Assembly: GCF_034372165.1 (NCBI RefSeq)
Contig: NZ_CP139698.1
Location: 1,860,001 to 1,924,000 of the forward strand
DNA length: 64,000 nt
Reading direction: 5' to 3'
Source: Christiangramia sp. OXR-203
Lineage (GTDB): Bacteria > Bacteroidota > Bacteroidia > Flavobacteriales > Flavobacteriaceae
Within the stretch, counting starts at the first letter, position 1, and every line of letters begins with the position of its first letter. Both the position numbers and the translations under genes were made by a program. Shown in pieces: positions 61,157 through 64,000 of the stretch. The notes under the pieces were generated by a model, which was given only the letters and a program-made list of their open reading frames with translations, searched no databases and was not told the origin of the DNA.

Positions 61157-63592
61157 ATGTCGAAAAAATACTGGCTGCTTTTCATTATTATCATCAATTG
61201 CAGCATTTTATCCTCACAAAATTCAGAAAACAGAAAGAATTACAAAGCAACTCGTATACAGGAAGCTCCTAAAATCGATGGATTGGCTTCGGAAGATGTA
61301 TGGAAAAAAGCTTCTATAGCTAAAAACTTTGTAATGGTAGAACCTGGAGATGGTACTCCTATTCCGGAATCTCACGCTACCGAAGTTAAGATTCTGTATG
61401 ATGACCTTGCCATCTACATTGCTGCAACCATGATGGAAAGTGATCCTGATAAAACGATCAGGCAATTTACTCAGCGAGATAATCTTCAGCAATCTGAATA
61501 TTTTTTGATGGACATCAATACTTACGATGACGGTGAAAACCAGACCCGGTTTATCGTAACTTCCGCCGGAACACAAGCAGATGCTCGCATCACTGGATCT
61601 CAGGAAGATTATGGTTACAATGTGGTATGGGAGTCGGCAGTTTCACAGGATGAAAATGGTTGGTATCTGGAGATGAAGATCCCCTATTCCGCATTGAGAT
61701 TTCCGGAAACTGAAAAACAACGATGGGGCTTACAATTTTCTCGCGAGATCACGCATAGAAATGAGACCTATGTCTGGAACTATATAAATAAGTCGGTAGG
61801 ACAAATGGCACAATATACAGGCTTGCTTACTGGTATTAATAATATTGATCCACCTGTTCGCCTGAGTTTATACCCTTATATACAATCCGCATTTGAGACT
61901 TTTGACGGTAATGATGATTTTAGTTTCAACGCCGGGATGGATCTTAAATATGGAATTAATGACTCTTTTACATTAGACCTGACCTTAGTGCCAGACTTTG
62001 GCCAAACTGCTTATGATGAAGTAGAATTGAATCTAGGGCCTTTTGAACAGATCTTTGGTGAGAACCGTGCTTTCTTTACTGAAGGAACCGAGCTATTTAA
62101 CAAAGGGAGCTTATTTTATTCAAGAAGAGTTGGGAGTACTCCCATTGGTTTTAACGCTGCTCAAACCAACAGACTTGATAGCGAGGAAATTATTGAAAAT
62201 CCCAGTAGAACAGATCTTATTAATGCGCTGAAGGTTTCCGGAAGGACAGACCGCGGTTTAGGTATTGGAGTTTTTAATGCAATTACCAGCGAAGCAAAAG
62301 CAGTTTATCGTGACACTGTAACTGGCAAAACAAGATCCAAGATCACTGAGCCTCTTGCAAATTATAATATTGTAGTTCTGGATCAAAGGTTTAATAAAAA
62401 CTCTTCTATAACGCTGATTAATACGAATGTTACACGTGACGGTAACTTTAGAGATGGTAATGTAACTGGCTTTCTATTTGACGTATATAATAAAACCAAC
62501 AGTTTTAATGTGGAGGGACAGGCGAAAATGAGTAATGTCAACCTTCCTGGCCAGAATCTTACTGGTTTTGCCTCCTATTTCGCAGCACGTCGTACGAAAG
62601 GAAATTTCAGGTATAGAGTTGCTCATGAGTTCGCGAACGAGACTTTCGACATTAACGACCTTGGCATCAACTTTACGAACAATTATAATAATATCTTCTG
62701 GGGAACTTCCTACCAGATCTTTGAACCACAGGGTAATTTTAATAATTTTCAAATTAGTCTATACGGCCAGCACCGTAGAAGATATAAACCAGATAAGACG
62801 ATCAACACTGGGATGGGCGGAGATTTCTTTGCGATGACCCGCGAACGTTTTGCGTTTGGAGGATCTCTGGATTTCAACTCAAAGTTTAGAGATTATTTTG
62901 AAACCAGGGCTGTTGATACGTATGTAACCTACAAACCTTTTGCAAGTTCAAGATTTTTTATATCCTCAGATTACCGGAAGAAATTTGCAATTGACTCCAG
63001 GATCTATGTAGAAGAATATTTTGATACAGATTATGCTTATTATGGTTTAAACATTGAACCAAGATTCAGGTTTAGTGACCGGTTCAATATGGTCTATGAG
63101 TTTGATTACGGATTACAAAAAGAGCGACCTAGTTTCGTTAACAAAGTAAATGACAATATTATCTTCGGAATAAGGAATCAGAAAACCGTGGAAAATTCAA
63201 TTAGAGCTAATTATAATTTTAATACAAAACAGGGATTGAGTTTGAGCGCAAGACAATTCTGGTCCACGGCTAGTTTTGGTGACAACTCATATCTTAATTT
63301 GATTGAAGATGGTGAACTCGAGGCTACAAATTATGACACCAGTAACTTTAGAGATCCAGACGCTAATTTCAACATCTGGAATCTGGATCTAAGCTACCGC
63401 TGGCAATTTGCTCCCGGTAGTGAAGCCGTACTACTGTATAGAAATTCGATCTTTAACGAAGATAAGTTGAGTGAACTCAATTATTCAGATAGCCTGGATA
63501 ATTTATTTTCAAAGCCTGCAAGGCACAATTTAAGTCTTAGAGTCGTTTATTTTATAGATTACAATAACCTCCGAAACATATTCCGCAGTTAG
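61157..63592 (+). CDS. DUF5916 outer-membrane protein with CBM9-like domain
   Basis: An 811-residue exported protein. Signal MSKKYWLLFIIIINCSILSS is followed by a CBM9-like domain (about 30-220) with APKIDGLASEDVWKKA, the start typical for this module, and WYLEMKIPYSALRF. The rest is the DUF5916 beta-barrel-like region (DLTLVPDFGQTAYDEVELNLGPFE, FFTEG, then many alternating aromatic strands to the C-terminus). These proteins are abundant in Bacteroidota and are probably outer-membrane barrels of unknown substrate; some sit in polysaccharide loci, but no such genes are here. Confidence 0.88.
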   Translation: MSKKYWLLFIIIINCSILSSQNSENRKNYKATRIQEAPKIDGLASEDVWKKASIAKNFVMVEPGDGTPIPESHATEVKILYDDLAIYIAATMMESDPDKTIRQFTQRDNLQQSEYFLMDINTYDDGENQTRFIVTSAGTQADARITGSQEDYGYNVVWESAVSQDENGWYLEMKIPYSALRFPETEKQRWGLQFSREITHRNETYVWNYINKSVGQMAQYTGLLTGINNIDPPVRLSLYPYIQSAFETFDGNDDFSFNAGMDLKYGINDSFTLDLTLVPDFGQTAYDEVELNLGPFEQIFGENRAFFTEGTELFNKGSLFYSRRVGSTPIGFNAAQTNRLDSEEIIENPSRTDLINALKVSGRTDRGLGIGVFNAITSEAKAVYRDTVTGKTRSKITEPLANYNIVVLDQRFNKNSSITLINTNVTRDGNFRDGNVTGFLFDVYNKTNSFNVEGQAKMSNVNLPGQNLTGFASYFAARRTKGNFRYRVAHEFANETFDINDLGINFTNNYNNIFWGTSYQIFEPQGNFNNFQISLYGQHRRRYKPDKTINTGMGGDFFAMTRERFAFGGSLDFNSKFRDYFETRAVDTYVTYKPFASSRFFISSDYRKKFAIDSRIYVEEYFDTDYAYYGLNIEPRFRFSDRFNMVYEFDYGLQKERPSFVNKVNDNIIFGIRNQKTVENSIRANYNFNTKQGLSLSARQFWSTASFGDNSYLNLIEDGELEATNYDTSNFRDPDANFNIWNLDLSYRWQFAPGSEAVLLYRNSIFNEDKLSELNYSDSLDNLFSKPARHNLSLRVVYFIDYNNLRNIFRS

Positions 63593-63643
63593 CTTGGGGA
63601 ATGCTTGCAATTTGGCTAATTTCGGAATGTCTATTTCGCATTC

Positions 63644-64000
63644 ATGATAATCGCAAAGAACATACATAAATATTACGGGGATCTGCACGTATTGAAGTCG
63701 GTAGACCTGCATATCAAGAAGAAAGAAATCGTTTCGATCGTTGGAGCTTCAGGTGCGGGAAAAACGACTTTATTACAAATTCTGGGTACTCTGGACAAAC
63801 CAGGAAAGGATAAAAATTCAGAACTGCTCATCAACGGAACTGATATCTACGGACTCAAGTCCAGAGAACTTTCTAAATTTCGAAATAAGCATATAGGATT
63901 TATTTTTCAGTTTCACCAGTTGCTTCCAGAGTTTACAGCATTGGAAAATATCTGTATTCCGGCGTTTATCCATAAAACTCCGAAAAAGGAAGCTGAAGCT
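63644..64000 (+). CDS. ABC transporter ATP-binding protein, LolD-like (3' truncated)
   Basis: The first 119 residues of an ABC ATPase that is cut by the window end. Walker A is GASGAGKTT (34-42), the Q-loop is [17 protein letters not shown], and the frame is open to base 64000. [13 protein letters not shown] matches the LolD/MacB/FtsE branch, with [11 protein letters not shown] the LolD form, so a part in moving lipoproteins to the outer membrane is likely. LolD assignment needs the ABC signature and permease genes that lie outside. It starts 51 bases after the DUF5916 gene. Confidence 0.85.
   Translation, partial: MIIAKNIHKYYGDLHVLKSVDLHIKKKEIVSIVGASGAGKTTLLQILGTLDKPGKDKNSELLINGTDIYGLKSRELSKFRNKHIGFIFQFHQLLPEFTALENICIPAFIHKTPKKEAEA

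Noticed and set aside
1-64000. Mobile or horizontally acquired island
   Set aside because: No transposase, integrase, tRNA attachment site or abrupt composition change was seen; most genes are core metabolism.

Overview
The window is about 64 kb of AT-rich chromosomal DNA from a Bacteroidota bacterium, most likely a marine member of the Flavobacteriaceae. A Gramella/Christiangramia-like genus is my guess; I cannot prove the genus. The signs are a TonB-dependent receptor with an N-terminal carboxypeptidase-regulatory-like domain, a DUF5916 outer-membrane protein, ParE/ParC-type topoisomerase genes in one operon, weak or absent Shine-Dalgarno sequences, and many start regions preceded by the Bacteroidota promoter element TAnnTTTG. 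I read 65 protein genes. The first is cut at its 5' end and the last at its 3' end. I saw no rRNA, tRNA, insertion sequence, prophage or CRISPR array. No gene-free stretch exceeds 300 bases; the largest gaps (about 280 bases, before 39572 and before 48728) hold promoter or operator-like sequence.

Layout. 1-4.8 kb: end of an NADP oxidoreductase, two tandem short-chain dehydrogenases, a small acidic protein, two small membrane proteins and galE. 4.9-9 kb: membrane genes with two MscS-type channels flanking a membrane-anchored endonuclease/phosphatase-fold protein, then a thioesterase. 9-13.4 kb: aldehyde dehydrogenase plus NUDIX hydrolase, a SatD/DUF3307 pair and a GreA-like protein. 13.4-24.2 kb: a 7TM-HD phosphohydrolase, a thiolase, a degenerate NlpC/P60 protein, a TPR protein with gyrA, and clpC. 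24.3-32.7 kb: housekeeping metabolism (nnr, gcvT, pterin dehydratase, yebC-type regulator, acyltransferase, proline dehydrogenase, aroB). 32.7-39.3 kb: PfpI-like protein, a BrkB/DinB/ppc operon, an Lrp regulator and an M14 peptidase. 39.3-47.1 kb: an XRE regulator with an operator array, a lipoprotein, the tightly overlapping parE-membrane protein-parC-mscL operon, and ychF. 47.2-52.1 kb: secreted proteins of unknown role, an AraC regulator and a ferredoxin. 52.2-64 kb: LuxC-type acyl-CoA reductase, serC-serA, small flavobacterial membrane and lipoproteins, a His-rich TonB receptor, folE-msrA, a DUF5916 protein and the start of a LolD-type ABC ATPase.

Themes. Much of the window is core genome: DNA topology (gyrA, parC, parE), proteostasis (clpC), translation-linked functions (ychF), cofactor repair (nnr, pterin dehydratase, folE), serine, aromatic and one-carbon metabolism, and osmotic protection (three mechanosensitive channels). 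The most unusual parts are: the SatD/DUF3307 pair, where SatD carries residues that line up with class III nucleotidyl cyclase catalytic motifs; an NlpC/P60 protein that has lost its catalytic Cys; a PEP carboxylase with non-canonical catalytic motifs; an XRE gene whose start codon lies in a 35-bp-phased operator series; and a candidate metal-uptake locus with a His/Glu-rich receptor.
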